DNA of 64,000 nucleotides from Glossina fuscipes (lineage: Eukaryota > Arthropoda > Insecta > Diptera > Glossinidae): the NCBI RefSeq assembly GCF_014805625.2, contig NW_023998455.1, positions 7,031,834-7,095,833 of the forward strand, in the 5' to 3' direction. The translations under genes and the position numbers were made by a program. Shown here piece after piece: positions 45,996 to 62,540 of the stretch (its first letter is position 1; every line of letters starts with the position of its first letter). The notes below the pieces were generated by a model, which was not told where the DNA came from, ran no database searches, and saw only the letters and a program-made list of their open reading frames with translations.

Positions 45996-47936
45996 AATAA
46001 TTGGAAAATAAAAAAATTCAAATTATTTTTCGTGCATAACCAGAAATTATGTTTGCGGAGGAAAACTAGATAGACTACGGAATAAACCTGACTCTTAGGG
46101 CCCAGGTTTGGGGAATATCATGAGATGTGGTACAGCTTCAATTTAATCCAATTATAAATGCGAAAAAAAACAGCTCAAACCTATATTGTTCAAACGTCAA
46201 TATCTAAGTCCTCTGTACCTGGAATTTCGGGCAATTGAACGCGTCTTGTATATTTTATGAAGCAGCCAATTTCAACGGAACGAATTTATTCGTATATCTA
46301 AGATTTTTAAAAATTTCGAAATATATTCTGTAAGCACAAAATTTTAAAAAGCATTTGAAAATTTGGATATTAGCTTGATGCGAATATACTTAATGTATTG
46401 ATTTATAAAAATCATGTATAAAAAACATTCATATTTTAATTAAATACAATGAATGTCATAAGATAAACGAAGTGATACTACTTGTTGAGTTGTTTTCACG
46501 CTAAATGCTGACTTCTCTTGACATTCTGAAATTGTTGTTATTACTACCGTTTGTTATCAAATTTCGAGTTATCGAAAGGAAGTCTCAATAAAAATTCCAC
46601 TTATTTATTTATATTAATAGAGAATGACTTGTGGCAACGCCAGACGCGTGATGTTGATCTGGCAATATCTCTGAACGAAATCAAAAGAAAATTGAAAGTT
46701 TTATAATTTAGATGTCTGCCAGGAGGAGAAAATAATTAATTTTAAAATAGTTCAAGAAAAGAAAAAAAGGAAACAATAAAGACATTTACAATTGAATGTT
46801 TTAGTGAAAAGTAACTGCAATCCTATTAAAAAAGATGCTTAAAAAAGTGTTCAAACAACCATGTCGAATGGATTAGTGCCATTGGTTGTATTGTTTCTAT
46901 CAATTCTCGGGTTTTTGTGCAATAATTGTTTCATTTTTTTAATGTAAAAATGCAAGCATACAAATAAAATCAACAATTCTTCCATATAAGATGTTTTAGC
47001 ACAGGTGTGAGTGTGTTACACGGATAAGCGTGTATTTGTTTTTGTTTCTCATATTTACGAAAAGAAAAACCAGAAAAAGTTAGTTCACAATAGTGTTTGT
47101 TACATGATTTGAGAATTATCTTACTGTTTAATCTGTCGCTCGCTCTCTATTCATCGCTCTTTCTTTTTTTTTTTTTTTTTATAGAAGCTCAGCTGTTTCC
47201 TTTGACAGTTTTTTAAAACCCTTCACGTCGTGCAAATATTTATAAATATATCTTAACGATTACATTTAGTTAAAAAAAAAACGATGATAATTAACAAATT
47301 AATTATTGATTTCATTTGTTGCTAAACACGCATTATACATTATTACGAAAGTGTGAAAATTTATTTAGAAGAGGGAGAGAGCAAAATCCAAGTTTTGTTG
47401 TGAAAAGTAAAAAAAAAAAGTGAACGCATAATCATCATTTTTATATCTCAACCCATCCAGCCATCACACAACAAAAGTGACCTCGTCTCTGTTTTGTTTT
47501 TGTTTTTACATTTTGTCTTTTCTTCTGCAATATTTATACAAAACAAAAAAAAAAAGAGAAGAAAAAACAAAAACAATAGGAGGAAATACTTTTACATATT
47601 TGTATGTACGTCATATATACCCTCCAGCACTACACTCCATACACGTAATTATTGCATTAGGCACCAATGTTTTATGGTGTTGGCGTTGTGTTTTGTTTAA
47701 ATGCATAATCGTTTGCCTTAAAAAGAAAATATTGCCATTTCATATGCTAAAAATTGAATTCAATCAACGTGTGCGTTTGCTGGTGCTGCTGCTGCTTTCA
47801 TAACAATCGCCCACGCTCTCTCTATTCTCTAGTGTGGTGTGGTGGAGGTGGTGGTCTTCTGTTATCCTTTTTTTATTTTGCGGAGATTTTTTTTTAAAAA
47901 TAATTTTCTGCATTCAAATTGCACTGACTAATATCA

Positions 47937-50075
<2,139 letters not shown>

Positions 50076-53000
50076 GGGCGCATTTAGCGTTTTGGGGAAA
50101 ACTCGTTTTATCTAAGTGGTTTGATTTTTAATTTCTTGTGTTGTTGTCTTGATTGGTTATCATGTCATTGATTTTCTTTTCTTTTTTTTTTTTTAATGAA
50201 GAAGGAGAAGAAAAAAAGAGAGATAAATTTGTACAAAAACGAAAGGAAATGCTTATCTTTTAAAGGAATTCAGATTTTATATGTGATGAAAATGTAGATG
50301 ATTTTAAATTTAAAAACACACGCATCCAAGCACACGTAGCTATAAAAGTTTTGAAGTGAAAAATACATAGGAATCTAGTTTATAGTTATTTGAATGATTT
50401 TTTATTTAAGGCTTAGTTAAATCGCTCCTTCAGTTTACTTTTTATGTAAATCGAAACTCATAGTGTCTTATAATTTGTTTTTTATTTTTTTTATTTTATA
50501 CATAATTCGCTTACTTTAAGGGCAAAATTTGAGTAAAACAAATCTGCTTTTAAGTGCATTAGTTGTAAATAAACTGAAATAACAAATAATTTCATAAAAA
50601 AAAAAAAAAAAATGCTGGAATTTTTATGTACAATTTTTATTAATTATTAATACTATCGTGTTTTTTTACTATTACGTTGCGTTATGGGCTTTTTTTTTAA
50701 CTAAACGCCAAGTTATGCGAAAGTAAGAAAACGTTGAAATGTTTTTAATGCCCATCACCGCAAATTCGGATATACATCTTTTTACTTTTACACCAGTTAA
50801 CCAGGAGTTTGTGTCAAATGAAACTATGTGACTATGACAAAAATATTATCTAAAACACGTTATTATGGTTTTGTTGCTCCAACTTGCGTTTGGAAAAGTT
50901 ATGCGGATAAAACCGCCACAACAATCAATTCGACCATAGGCCCAAACTCTGCCGTGGAAAATGTATTAACGGCAGGCTATTTAAAACTTCAACCATAATA
51001 GATAACTTACAAAAGATATTGAACAAGATATTTATACAAGCGTGGCCTTGTTTTGTTCGAAAGGTCGGTACGAAAGTAAAAACCGATCGAGAACTTAACA
51101 TATCAGGGCTTTGCGGATTGTGTGCAATTGTTTCATGTGATGGGCATTAAAGATTCGCTTCGAAGCGAATGCAATTTTCTTACTTCTTCTGGACTAAAAC
51201 AGGGGCACTTACACAACAATCTCCTTTCAAAATGTATGGCAGATGTGCTTAGTACCGAATTTCGAAATATTTCTCGATTCTTTAACAAAAAATATAAAAC
51301 AAAAAATAGGACAAAAAGAATCTTTATTTCTCTTTCAGATCGCTTTAAAAGGCTGTAAATATTTGATAATCAATTGTGATTAAATTTAACAAATAAAAGA
51401 TTAATGAATAAATAGAGGATAAAATCAAGATGTTTATGCCGCATACAAATCAATACAAGGTTATTGTATAAATCCACAAAATGCTGTGTTACACACACAT
51501 ACATACACACACACACACACATACACACACTCAAGCCCACGAAATTAAGGCAGAAAAAAGGAGAGACACTCAGTATTAGATTACTGTTTAACGCCCCATT
51601 AAATCAATCAATACAATAATGAAGAAAAAAATTGATAATAAAAGAGAAAATTTGTAGTATATAAATAAAATAATGAAAAGAAGAAAAAAAAAAAATTTTA
51701 AAAGCAACTGTAAAAACAAATTAAGTAATAAGTTACAAAAGATTAATGTTCAAAATTAATAAAGGCGTAAGGCTTGTAAAAGAAAAACAACAACAACAAT
51801 CATTTTCAATTTTCGCTCACTAAACCGGGAGAATATTGCTGATAAACGTTAAAGGAAATATATATTAAATTCATTTAAATAGCAATATAAATTTTCGATC
51901 ATATTGCTAATTGGCTGTCTATATGAAATATTTCATCATTCAATGAGTGAATAGGATGGCATAAGGATGCCGTCACCATTAACGAATGCATATGATTTTT
52001 AGATAGCACCGATCTTCACTCGAAATTTGAGAAAATCTCATCATATTTCGTTTATCAGTTTACAAGTTACAATTGCTCTCGTGGCGATACTCGTATGCTT
52101 GTCAAACAACTGAAATATCTGAATTTCGTGGGTGGGATGGATCACTAGAACAGCTGTCATCAGCTGTCACTTGATGTGTTTAAATCTCGACAAGTCAGAA
52201 TTGATCTTTTCATTTTTGGATACGAATATGTACGTCATTCGCCCGTCATAGATAGGATGTTTAAACGGGCGGATGAATAACGGATACAAGTTCATAATAG
52301 AGATCTTTTCATTGTGAGGGAAGGCAGTCAGATATCTACCTTCACTTCTCTTACTCGCTCAGTTACCTTTCCACGAGAGGAATTTAAAAGATTTCGACTG
52401 AGATATGCAATGGATTTGTTCAATTGATTAAAGCCCAATCTGGGTTCTGTTTATCGTTCTCGATACCAAATAAACTCGACCGAGTACAGTCGAAAGCTGG
52501 CACTGCAAGGAATAGAAAATTTAGGGCCGTCGATAAAGTGAGCATTTTTCTTACTATCGAATGAAAAATTTCTCGGTTGCAGAACCGCCGTCAACTAACA
52601 TATTTAGACTGCGATCGCGTTCATTCGATATTGGCCAAGATAAACCGATTACTGGTTCACATCGGTGACTGCTTCGTCTTGTTGGAGAGAGATTCTCTCT
52701 TTGAGTTTTTCCAGATCTAATTGCAGCTTTTTTTATCTTCGCGACAGTTGAAAGGAGGAATTTCAAAGGAATAGAAGAAGAAGAAGAAGAAGAAGAAAGC
52801 TATTTAAATTTATTTATAAGAAATATAAGAAAATTTATTTACTTCGTAAAAGAAATGTAACTTTATTTCCTAAATTCTAATTGAAAATCCTTATAAAAGC
52901 GCTATGCCAAGGATTGTCATTTTAATGGGAAAGGAAAAATAATCTACAAATTCAACAAGTCTTTTTTTCGTACATACACTTTCAGGTATGTAAGGAATGA

Positions 53001-53208
53001 TGAAGCATCAAAATATATAATAAGAAATATATATATATATATATAAAGAAAGAGAAAATAGATAATAATAATAAAAAAGAGAGCTTTTAAAGCTAGGGAA
53101 TGGGCTAGGGAATTTCGTGTGGCACACGACTCTAAAAATATAATGGAATGAACTGCACACGTTCTTAAAAACATATTCTCTTTGGCTCTTTTTCCTTCGA
53201 AATTACTA
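50076..53208. other. Convergent 3' intergenic region
   Basis: It holds the 3' UTR of CHIC on the left and that of the Myb/SANT gene on the right. It contains a CA/CATA microsatellite at 51491-51530, a GAA run at about 52769-52798 and a TA run at about 53027-53044. No gene is recognised. Reverse-strand AATAAA hexamers occur at 52862-52867 and 52809-52814, about 340-400 bases past the minus-strand stop. Confidence 0.6.
50568..50573 (+). promoter_or_regulatory. Candidate poly(A) signal overlapping a Pumilio-type motif
   Basis: TGTAAATA (50564-50571) matches the Pumilio consensus UGUANAUA and overlaps AATAAA at 50568-50573, about 495 bases after the CHIC stop. Either could be chance in this AT-rich sequence. 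Confidence 0.4.
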
Positions 53209-55676
53209 CTATTTCGTTGCGCCTTTTCCGTCTTGAATATGATTGCTTGGATCAGTTTGTTTTACTTGATTTTTTCCATCATTTTTGTTTGCCTCTTCTT
53301 TCACCTCTTGATCTACTCCCGCTTCCACTTTGGAATTATTATTAACGTTATTGAGTTGTTTTTTTTCTTCACCTCCTTCTAAGCCATTTCGCAAGTACAT
53401 TTCAATATGTCCTTGACTTTCATCTTCATCGCTCTCAGGCATAAATACATCATCTTCCGGGTTAGCTTGGTCTTCAAAATGTTCCTCTACAGACTCGGAA
53501 TTAGTATCGTTAGGCTTTTTACATTTCTCCTTTGAATTCTTTACGATTTTCTTTTCATCCAAAGTTGTTTGCTGTTGTGTTGTTGGCTTCGTTGACCATA
53601 ATTTATTCACCGTTCTCATAATGTTGCGTGTTTGATCTTGGAAGGCTTTCATTAGCATTAAGTCCTGTTGCATTTGAAATTCATGTTCTTGACGTATTAG
53701 TTGTTGTTGCGTTTTCAAGAAACTGTGCATCATTTCTTTTTGCATATCACGTAGCGACGTACTCACTTCTTGCACAACATGATTCAAAAGTTTTTCGTAT
53801 TTTTCTTCTTCCGTTTGTTTGTTGTTGCTCTTAACGTTTTGTTCTTCCTCTTCGCTATCATCCGGTACCGGTTTGCGCTGAGAGTAGGCGCTTTGTATTT
53901 TCGGCATCTTTACGGCCATTGGGTTTTCTGGTTGCCAATCAAGGCGACGTTTTTTCTTCATATTATTGAAACTTGACTTTGAATGGGAAGACTCTTCTCG
54001 ACCTTGCATTGATAACTGACTGCTAGAGGGAACATCGTCGAGGCGTCTTTGAGAGCAGGAGGAAGCTTCGGAGGCAGGCGGTGAAGTGGAATCATCTAAA
54101 TCGGGTATAGCGCGATCTGGTCTTAGAGAGTAAGGCGTTTTACGCATTGGAACTTGTTTCAATTTCGGAAAGCTGGATGACGCTGACGCGTTCGAATTCC
54201 GCGAATGTATGGTGATTTCTTTGGATATACGTATAGGAGTGCGTATTTGCTGCGACGATCCAGAAAAATTCTGCATCACATTCGGGTGTGAGAACTTTAT
54301 AATACCACCTAACTTGGACGTCTCATTTAAATTGGATAAACTGGTGACATGAATAGGTCGTGGAGTAGGTGGCATCGTTAAAGGCGGTGGCGGTCTGTTT
54401 GGCATATTATTTGCTTTAATATCGACCGTTTTCGCAAACGGCGCCACACGCAAAGGTGGCAACTTTGCCAGAGGGATGAGAGGCGGAGTTGGACACTCAT
54501 TTGCCGTTGAATTAGGCGTAGAAGTGGCTTTTGGGGTTTGAACGAAACGTATAGGCTGTTTATTTAGCAGAATTGATTCAGTAGTCGGTGCAGTTATATT
54601 CTCTTCTGTTTCGAGCTCTGTTGAATCTTCTTCAATTTCCTGCTTAACTTGTACGCTTGAAGACTTATGCAGATTGCCATTGGCCGCAGGCTCTTCTAGG
54701 GGATCCTTGTCGGATACTGAACCATTATTTTCCACTGTTTCGTATCCTAAACAAGTCCACAATGGGTAACAAGATTTTTGTCGTAGTATTCCAAGAGGCG
54801 CGTTAGTTGTACAAAAAACGAAAAGAAGGAGAGAATTGTAACCCATAAGTAGCTATTTCTCGTTTAAGAATATAATAAAAGCGAAAGGAAATTCTTACCT
54901 GTATCAGCTGGCTCAGGTTTCACTAAACCTAGACGAAAACCAAATATCGGATGAGCTATATCCAAACGATCGTCTCGCTCGTCTGCGACGTCCGGTTCGT
55001 CGCTACCTCGTATTGTCGATACACCGCCTTCCACACCACTAATTATTATGCTACTGCTGCCTACGTTTGAGACGTCATCATCCATGGAACCTGTCGTAGA
55101 ATTTCCGCAATCGCTTAGCATACCATTAGCCCCTGAACGATTATTTAACATTTTGTGTAATTCACTGTAAATTTCGGAGCACACCATACGTGGCATTATC
55201 CCCGTGCGGCGCGAGGTCATATAAGTGCTCTTCAAAAATTTCCATTTAGTCCAAATTTGCAGATGTGATTTTTTGCGGTAGCCACTTGAAAACATTATCT
55301 CCTCCACATCTTTGAAAACTTTTTCGCTTTTCACCGTCTTATCGTTTAGCAGCTCAAGAGCTTTTGTCTTTTGCATCGTCTTTAACATGCACATAACTTC
55401 ATCGGAACGCCACAAGTTACGCTCGATACCCAAGCGACGCTTTTCAGGTCTATTGGATTTATCCGTCGACCGCGTATTGTGAATGGGCGTGAGAAGTGCA
55501 TTTGAATCGTTGGCCATTGTCGTGCCATTAGTGGAAGCTAACGGTAATTTATTTGTTTGGCCTGCTTGGGACATTTTCAAACTTGAAAACTTTTTAAAGC
55601 TTTTCCCCACGCTGCCTTTGAACAGTGGTGGATAAGTATTGCTGCTCGATGGTTGTTTTAAACGTGTCAATAACAT
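53209..55676 (-). CDS. Myb/SANT-like DNA-binding protein with C-terminal coiled coil, 771 residues
   Basis: Two exons on the minus strand, 55676-54899 and 54746-53209, with a 152-base intron (ACAG/GTAAGA to TTGTTTAG/GATACG, phase 1). An in-frame TAA precedes the first ATG directly; an alternative start is Met35. Residues about 86-178 form a Myb/SANT-like (Myb_DNA-bind_4 type) trihelix: RNLWRSDEV with Trp89, FKDVEEIM, then GYRKKSHLQIWTKWKFLKST with Trp142 and Trp145. The rest is mostly disordered: Ser/Gly/Asp-rich, Pro-rich (RPPPPLTMPP), with nuclear-signal-like MKKKRRLD at about 522-529. Residues about 571-642 form a Gln/Glu-rich coiled coil, suggesting oligomerisation. VKPE (252-255) and VKQE (293-296) fit the SUMO consensus. 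It is probably a nuclear transcription or chromatin factor; I cannot name the orthologue. It ends with three consecutive stops. Confidence 0.9.
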
Positions 55677-57864
55677 TTAATCGCCGTAAGTTTCGGACAA
55701 AAGCTGAAGTATGCGATACAAAATATATATAAGTTTTTGTAAATTATATCACAATTTGTGGCGACATTACGAATCCTTAAAGAAAAGACAAAAAAAGAAA
55801 AAAAGAAGACAATGATGATGTGGAGAGTCTTTATTGGCTTTTGCGTCATTTAAGTCGCAAGTTATTGTTACATAACTTAATAGTCTTGTGTCTTGTGTCT
55901 AGTTGTTCTTTCGTAGAGTTCTGAACACTTCATCTTAAGAACGGAAGTCATTGTCATTGCACAACTACCAATAATATTCTGGCCAGTGCGATCATCCTTC
56001 CAACGCTATTTAGTTATGAAGATAAAACTTTACCAACTTTCCGCCTCAATGGGCGAGTGCGCGTGATAGCGAAGCACGTGGCCGTGACAGATTGACTGTG
56101 TTTTGAGTTTTTCTGTCAAAGCTTCTTCACTTTTCAACCGACTGTTCGTATCGAACAATCTAATCAAGAAACTTTCCGTCAAATTCCTCATTACGTACTC
56201 ACGATTACCTTAGATATAGAAAAATAAGAAACGATCAACTCTGTATTCAAATAGTTCTCCTAACCGATTTGTTTCGTATTCAATGCTTAGCCCGACTATG
56301 CATCATAGCAATTATTCTGGTTTGTTAATCTGCCCCTTACTGCACTTGCAGAGCTTCAGAATTACTTTGTGAAAAAAACTCCCATTAAAAAAACGCGCAA
56401 ATTCTAGTTTAAATCGTCAGGGTAACCCATGTGGCGAAAAATGTGATTGAAAGAAAAAAAATTTGCAATATTTTGAAAACCGACGGAATATTTTATTTAA
56501 CATGACAAGCAAGATGCCAAAGTACAAGAGAAAGCAAGTTTCCTTATAAAGTACTTTCGAAAATTTTCAAATATGAAGTAAAAGAGGGGAGAAATTGTGT
56601 GTTGTGTGTGGATCTCTGATCTATTGCACAGGTTGTTAGTTTTTCAAAATCAATGGAATTCATGCGATGTGAGAGATGTATGCATTTGACAGCACTGTGT
56701 ATTTAACATGCTTCGCAACTGCATATTAAAGCGTAACAACGTATCATACACAGGTGCGCGCACTTAACGTAGTGTACCTAAAAAGTAATAAGCAGACAGG
56801 AAGGCTTGTTATGCAAACGCATTGAAAAGGCATTCATTTTCAATTTTCGAATCATTTAATTATTATAATTGAATTGAATCTCGGCCTAAGTAATTCTCAA
56901 GGTTATTTTAACAGAAAAATCAGAGGCTGAAGGATATGCAAAAATGATTTCGTTACATATGGAAAGATAGATGGACTTGTCTGTAGATAGTGTTTGCCTT
57001 GTGTGCATTATAAGAACAACATTAGAATAAGGCTTTGGGAGCGACTTTTTGATTCTATCAATGATCGGGGAATATAACGATAGGTCGATAAGGTTTATGC
57101 TCTTTCAAGTAAATAAGAGATTGTGGATCTATGTGATTGGCATCAAAAGATTCGAAGCTTAAATCTAACTTCTTCTCTAGGTCTATATTTTCCTTGTGCT
57201 CTTCCCTCATACACAAATGGATCTGGCAAAGGATTGCAGACGTTTGTGATTAAGTAACGCAGCGTGAATGAACTTTTTTCCCTTTTCATGTTTTCAGATG
57301 AATGATGATATTAAGGAAAGATTCGCTTTATTCTCTTTTTTATTATTATTTTTTTTATCTTTTGCCGTAAACGATAAAGTCTTTTAACCAACAAAAATAA
57401 ATTTCAATATGTATAAAACGCGAACAGAATGCGGTTGAATGTGTGCGTAAAAAAGTACGAGAATAAATTGAATTCAAGTACACGCTATTATATATGTATG
57501 CATATGTGTATGCGTGTATGCCGCAAGAGTATTTGTTTATTTATTATTGTATTGTATTAGGCATAATAATTATTCATTTGTTGAAATGTTTATGAAAAAT
57601 CATCCAAGAAAACTAAGCTGAGCAAGAAACGCTCGAAATTATAAAATCAATAAAACGAAATTGGTTTTAATAACAAGCACACGGAAAGGTGTGTGCAAGC
57701 GACAAATATTGAAAACGCCAAACAATGGGAAAAAGAATACGAAAAGAAGAACTCTGAAGGAAATCCGCGGACATCGTACTTTGTGCAGATGAACTTAAGA
57801 TGATGATACACAATTTTTCGCAAATTTATTTTTCCTGTTTTCTCTCGGCATGAGGCTTACTTCG

Positions 57865-57920
57865 TTAGTTACTTAGTTAGTTAGTTAGTTGGTTGGTTGG
57901 TTGGTTAGTTAGTTAGTTAG
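57865..57920. repeat. (TTAG)n(TTGG)n(TTAG)n tetranucleotide repeat
   Basis: A symmetric array: TTAG units, four TTGG units, then TTAG units again. One TTAC variant lies at the left. Confidence 0.92.
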
Positions 57921-60900
57921 AATTTCGGGAAATGAACAACTAAAGTCTTACATGTCTTTCATATGCTCACACTTACCTACTATTTCAGTTAACTGATTAA
58001 CTTGTATTAACAAACATTTTGCAGTTTTTGTAAATGTCGTATATACATGTCTGTTTGTGTGTGTGTGTGTGTGTACGAGTGAATGATTTATTTAGAAATG
58101 ATATCTCTTAAAAATCAAACCCCTCTACACCGGCAAGAGAGAAAGAGAACGAGAGCTTTTTTTTTTTTTATATGAAAATCATTATTTTGTGTTTTTGTTT
58201 TGAATAAAAACTTTTTTTTTCTTAATTCACACATAAAATGTTGTAACCGATTATTAGTAGTAGGTATGTAGGTAGGTTTGGTAGAGGATGTTTCTATACT
58301 TAGGCAAACACAACATGTGATGTTTAAATTATTTAAAGAGCAACAAAGCTGACTATAATCGCGATTGTTGTTGTTGCTGTCTCTGTATTTTGAATCCAAT
58401 ACCGAGAATTGGAAAACGCACTGAAAACTAACTAATTAAAACGGCCCAACAACGCTGAATGCCCGAAAACAACTGAAACGTCTGAAACGTATTGAGAAAA
58501 CTTCAAAACGAACTGAACTGTAATGTAAAAGTCACCACAACCACCACCACCGTCACCACACACCACACACCACACACCACACCACTACCATCATCGACAA
58601 TTGACGATGAAATGCAGAGAACACAGAATTTCAAACGAAAAACAAGTAAAGAATTTTATGAAAATCCCACTAAACTATAAAGAGCAACAATTTCAATACT
58701 GTTCGTAGCGAAAAACACATGCATGCATACAAATATACATGCATACATACCTTCATACGTAAGTAAGAAACAAGATACGAACATGAAGGAAATTCATTTT
58801 TTTTTTTTTTTTTTATCTGAAAGAAACGCGACAAACAGGTTAAGTAAAAGCGGAGAAGGCAGAAAACAAAGCGCAAAAAAAAAAAAACCCATAATAAAAT
58901 TGTTCTTCGTTTACTAACTGGAGTTTTTGTTTCTTTTTTTTTTTTTTTCATAAAAAATTCGAAATATATATAAATAATTTTTAAAGTAATTTAGTCTTCG
59001 GAAAAAATCCCTTATTTTAAGCTTTGTTCCATTGCCATTTTATTTCGTTTTTCTTTCTATTCGATTTTCGCTCTTTGCTTTTTTTTTTTTCATTTTTTCC
59101 TGTGTTTTTCGAACAAAAATATATCAGTCTTTTATTTTGTGTTTTTCAAATCTTCGTTTAATACTGTGTTTCGTTATTCTTACTTAAGCTTTATTGTTAT
59201 TGCCGCTATTGCCGCAGCTGTTGTTATTGTTTTTGTTGTTGTCGCTACCATTATTTCTACTTTTGATGTTTCATTTCGATTCGACGCAGTTTGAATTTGT
59301 ATCGTCGCTCGATTTTTTTTAATAATTGTTTTTTAACTTTTCTCTGAATATCGAACAATTTTGTTCGTCTTATCTTATAGAAGAAGAACAAAAAAAAGTT
59401 TTTTTTATTCTCTTAATATTAACATTACTAACATTACTGAGTTCGTGTTTGACTTTAACGACTCAATACTTTCGCTTTTTTGACTTTTATTTTTAATATC
59501 GACGATTGAGCAGAGAGTATTGTAAGTTTACATGCTTTTTTTCCTTTTTTCTTCTTCTTCTAAATACTCAATGACGCATAATTTTCTGCACTTTTAATAT
59601 GAAAAATATTGAAAAATATTTATTAGGAAATCTGATTTATATTTAAATAATGATTTTCATAATATATTTGGTTTTTTATTTTTTTATTTTTTTTTATTTT
59701 TACTTAATAATGTTGACTAAAGCCAAGAGCCTTAGATAATAATGCTTAAACGCTTTAGTCTTTCAATTTATTTCTCTCACTTAACTAACTAATTATAATA
59801 ATAATAATTATAATAATGCTAAGTAGGTTTCAGGAACTTCTTGCAGATGAGTGCATTCCTATGTCGGCAATGTATCTCTTGCATCAGTTTCTATGTCGAA
59901 CTAGAGTCGAGTCAATTGCATTATTTGAAGCTGTTTATGAAATAATTAGATAAAATAAAAAAAATCAGGAGACCACAAGGTTAATTCTTTGGACAGACTT
60001 GTAATAAATTGTATGCACATAGATATAGTTCTGCGCCCAATAAATAGGAGAATTTATCAGAAATATTTTGTTTTTTTTTTTTTGAAATTGCACTGTGACA
60101 GAGATCTGTATCGAATTTCACATCATAAACAATGCTTTCTGACACCAGAATGTCTTGCAATCCAAGGAATATTGCTTGACCGTTATGTACAATGATTTGC
60201 ATGAAGCTATTTGCAAAAAGAGGCCGGAATAGGCTTAAAAACGAAAAAATTAAAGTTGTCATACTTCTTGGACACAGCAGCACACTCTCTCGATCACTAT
60301 AAACTACAAAAGAGTTAACCTTGTGTGCTCTTACCTCCGCATTAAAAGAAATGGAAACAGAATAAAGGTATGTGACACGTACAAGCTATTAGTTGCGTCT
60401 TCTTCTCCTTGCGAGTAGCGTCTTGAGAATGAAGAAACCTATTATGATGATGCCGCTAAACGCCAGAGAGGATGCTATGGCCAATGGCGTTTAATGCTAA
60501 CGCTTTTTTGCTTGTATTGCTTGAAAAATAATTTTTGTGCAATGTGACTAAAATAAGTGAATAAATTTAATTTTCATTGCCTTGAAACGCACAGACGTGC
60601 TAGAGACTATTGGTTATGGATTAAAGTTAATTATACGTGCGTTTTATGCAAGCAAAATGAATAATTTCTCGTCGTTCCTAAGACAAAATATGTCGTATGA
60701 TCTTTATATCGACCAGTGAAGGCTCCTAACACCCAAATAGGAACCTTCAGAGATTCTGTAAAGTGCGTACACATACTAGCAATCAGCGTTATATTCTGAA
60801 TCGATTTTGGTATGTCTGTCCATCTACGTAGTCTACATTGTTAACACTTTCCTTGTAGCAAAAAGGAAGATGTCGACTTCAAACATTGAAAATTCTTGCT

Positions 60901-62540
60901 CGCGGGCCCGTTTTGGAAATGAGCGCAATTGGGCCAAAGACAAACGGTGAAGGGTGTACAAGACTCGTCCTCAATCGCATGCGATACATTTATACGAAAG
61001 AAATAAATTGTAGCACTACAACGCCGGATAAGTATTAAGTAACCAAGACTGTCGGCCCTTCTTCTTCTTCTTTCTTTCGAACGATTGCAATATTCGTCAC
61101 TTGTTTTAATCTAAACTTTAAATTTGATTTCTTTTGCTACTTTATGTTGTTTGCTGCAGAATTGCCCGCAAGTTAATGACACTGTTCATTTTTTTTTTTA
61201 AGTGTAGTATAATAGTCAAGTCTATGCGGTTCTAAAAACGGAGATGATCTATAGATGATCTATGGACTAAGTCGCTTTTATTTAATATTATTGATTATAC
61301 GTTGAGGTTTTTTTTTTTTTTTTGTTCGCTCCGGGGATGTGTCCTTTCCGTGTAATAGCGAAAAAAAGTGGGGAAGTTTTGCCTTTATCGACTAAGCACT
61401 CACTATAGCTACGATCAGTAAACCCTATCGCACAGACGGTTGAATCCGCGAATACATGCTTGGTAGTCGCGATTCTTACCTACTCGACTACTCAGGCAGT
61501 TGTTTAGAGCAGATGGTCAAAGTAAGATTGCATGGGGACCGGGGGGCCTTCGTCGGCTCATGGCAATCGTGTTTGCATATGTGGATTAAAGCTTCTTGAA
61601 ACTAAAAAAGTGAATTCTCATGTAAATTAATATAATTAAAAGTTTTCTATCGGCTGTAATAACGCTTCAATGTCTTTTAGGTGCATACGCACGAAAACAA
61701 GAGCACTTAACTTGAAATAATTATTTATCGAAATTTGTATTAATAGAAGTGTAAAAATCGTCATTTTATGCTGAGAGAGGGAAAAATTATGTATTTTCTT
61801 TTTATGCAGTAGGAGACTTGGCCTTCGCATCTACTAATTACTAATTACTTAAGGTAAGTTAAAAATTCGGTCTTTTTTTTTTTATTGCTCACTTATCACG
61901 TGCTTATTAATCTTTCAAACTGTAACGAATTTTTCTAAAGCGTTTTCTTGTTCATGTCGTTATTAAAGTAAATGTTTTCAGGCTTCTGTTAAATTTAAAT
62001 TTTTTTATTGGATGTGCGTGTACAAAAGTCTTATGAAAATAGGGAAAATTAGTCAATGGTCGAATTACAAATACCTATCATCAAATATAATTCGCAACAG
62101 AAAACTTGAGATGCAGCAGTAAAAGCATTTCGCAACTCGTAAACTCTTCGTTTTGTCATATTGATGTGCGTAAACGAAGCGATTCCTCCACTTTATGCAC
62201 AGACAGTAGCACGAAACTCGCTTATGTTACGATATTCACCCATATTAATGTGCCAAAAAGGATCTCATGATTCATTACTACGCAGCCTATTAAAGCAAAA
62301 AAAAAAAAAAAAAAGAAAAGAAAAACCGGTTTTTTTAAGAATTCTCTTCATCCGCTGCATGCTATGCTATTAAGCGCTTTCAATAGATGTAAAAAGAAGA
62401 ACAGTTGTTACTGCTACGTAAACGGAAGATACGAGTCTTGTCCTCACTACGTTTATCCTAAAATCTCTAAAAAGTGGATAATTAATATTTTATTAGAATT
62501 CTATACAACGTAGACTTTTGTACAATTTATTAACATTTTT

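Larger units (their letters stand above)
45074..47936. other. Intergenic DNA and probable 5' region of the CHIC gene
   Basis: It contains the 3' flank of the previous gene, one GTCY repeat copy (45760-45995), and AT-rich DNA. The last several hundred bases before 47937 presumably include the CHIC promoter and 5' UTR, but no core promoter element was clear enough to call. Open frames at 47477-47803 run through A-runs and are not convincing. Confidence 0.5.

Noticed and set aside
47477..47803. 108-codon frame upstream of CHIC
   Set aside because: It runs through A-runs, has no domain and lies where 5' UTR or promoter is expected.
54747..54846. Start of the long minus-strand frame (MGYNSLLLFVFC ...) as a signal peptide of a separate gene
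   Set aside because: This part is the 152-base intron; splicing 54899 to 54746 joins both frames into one protein with matching phase.
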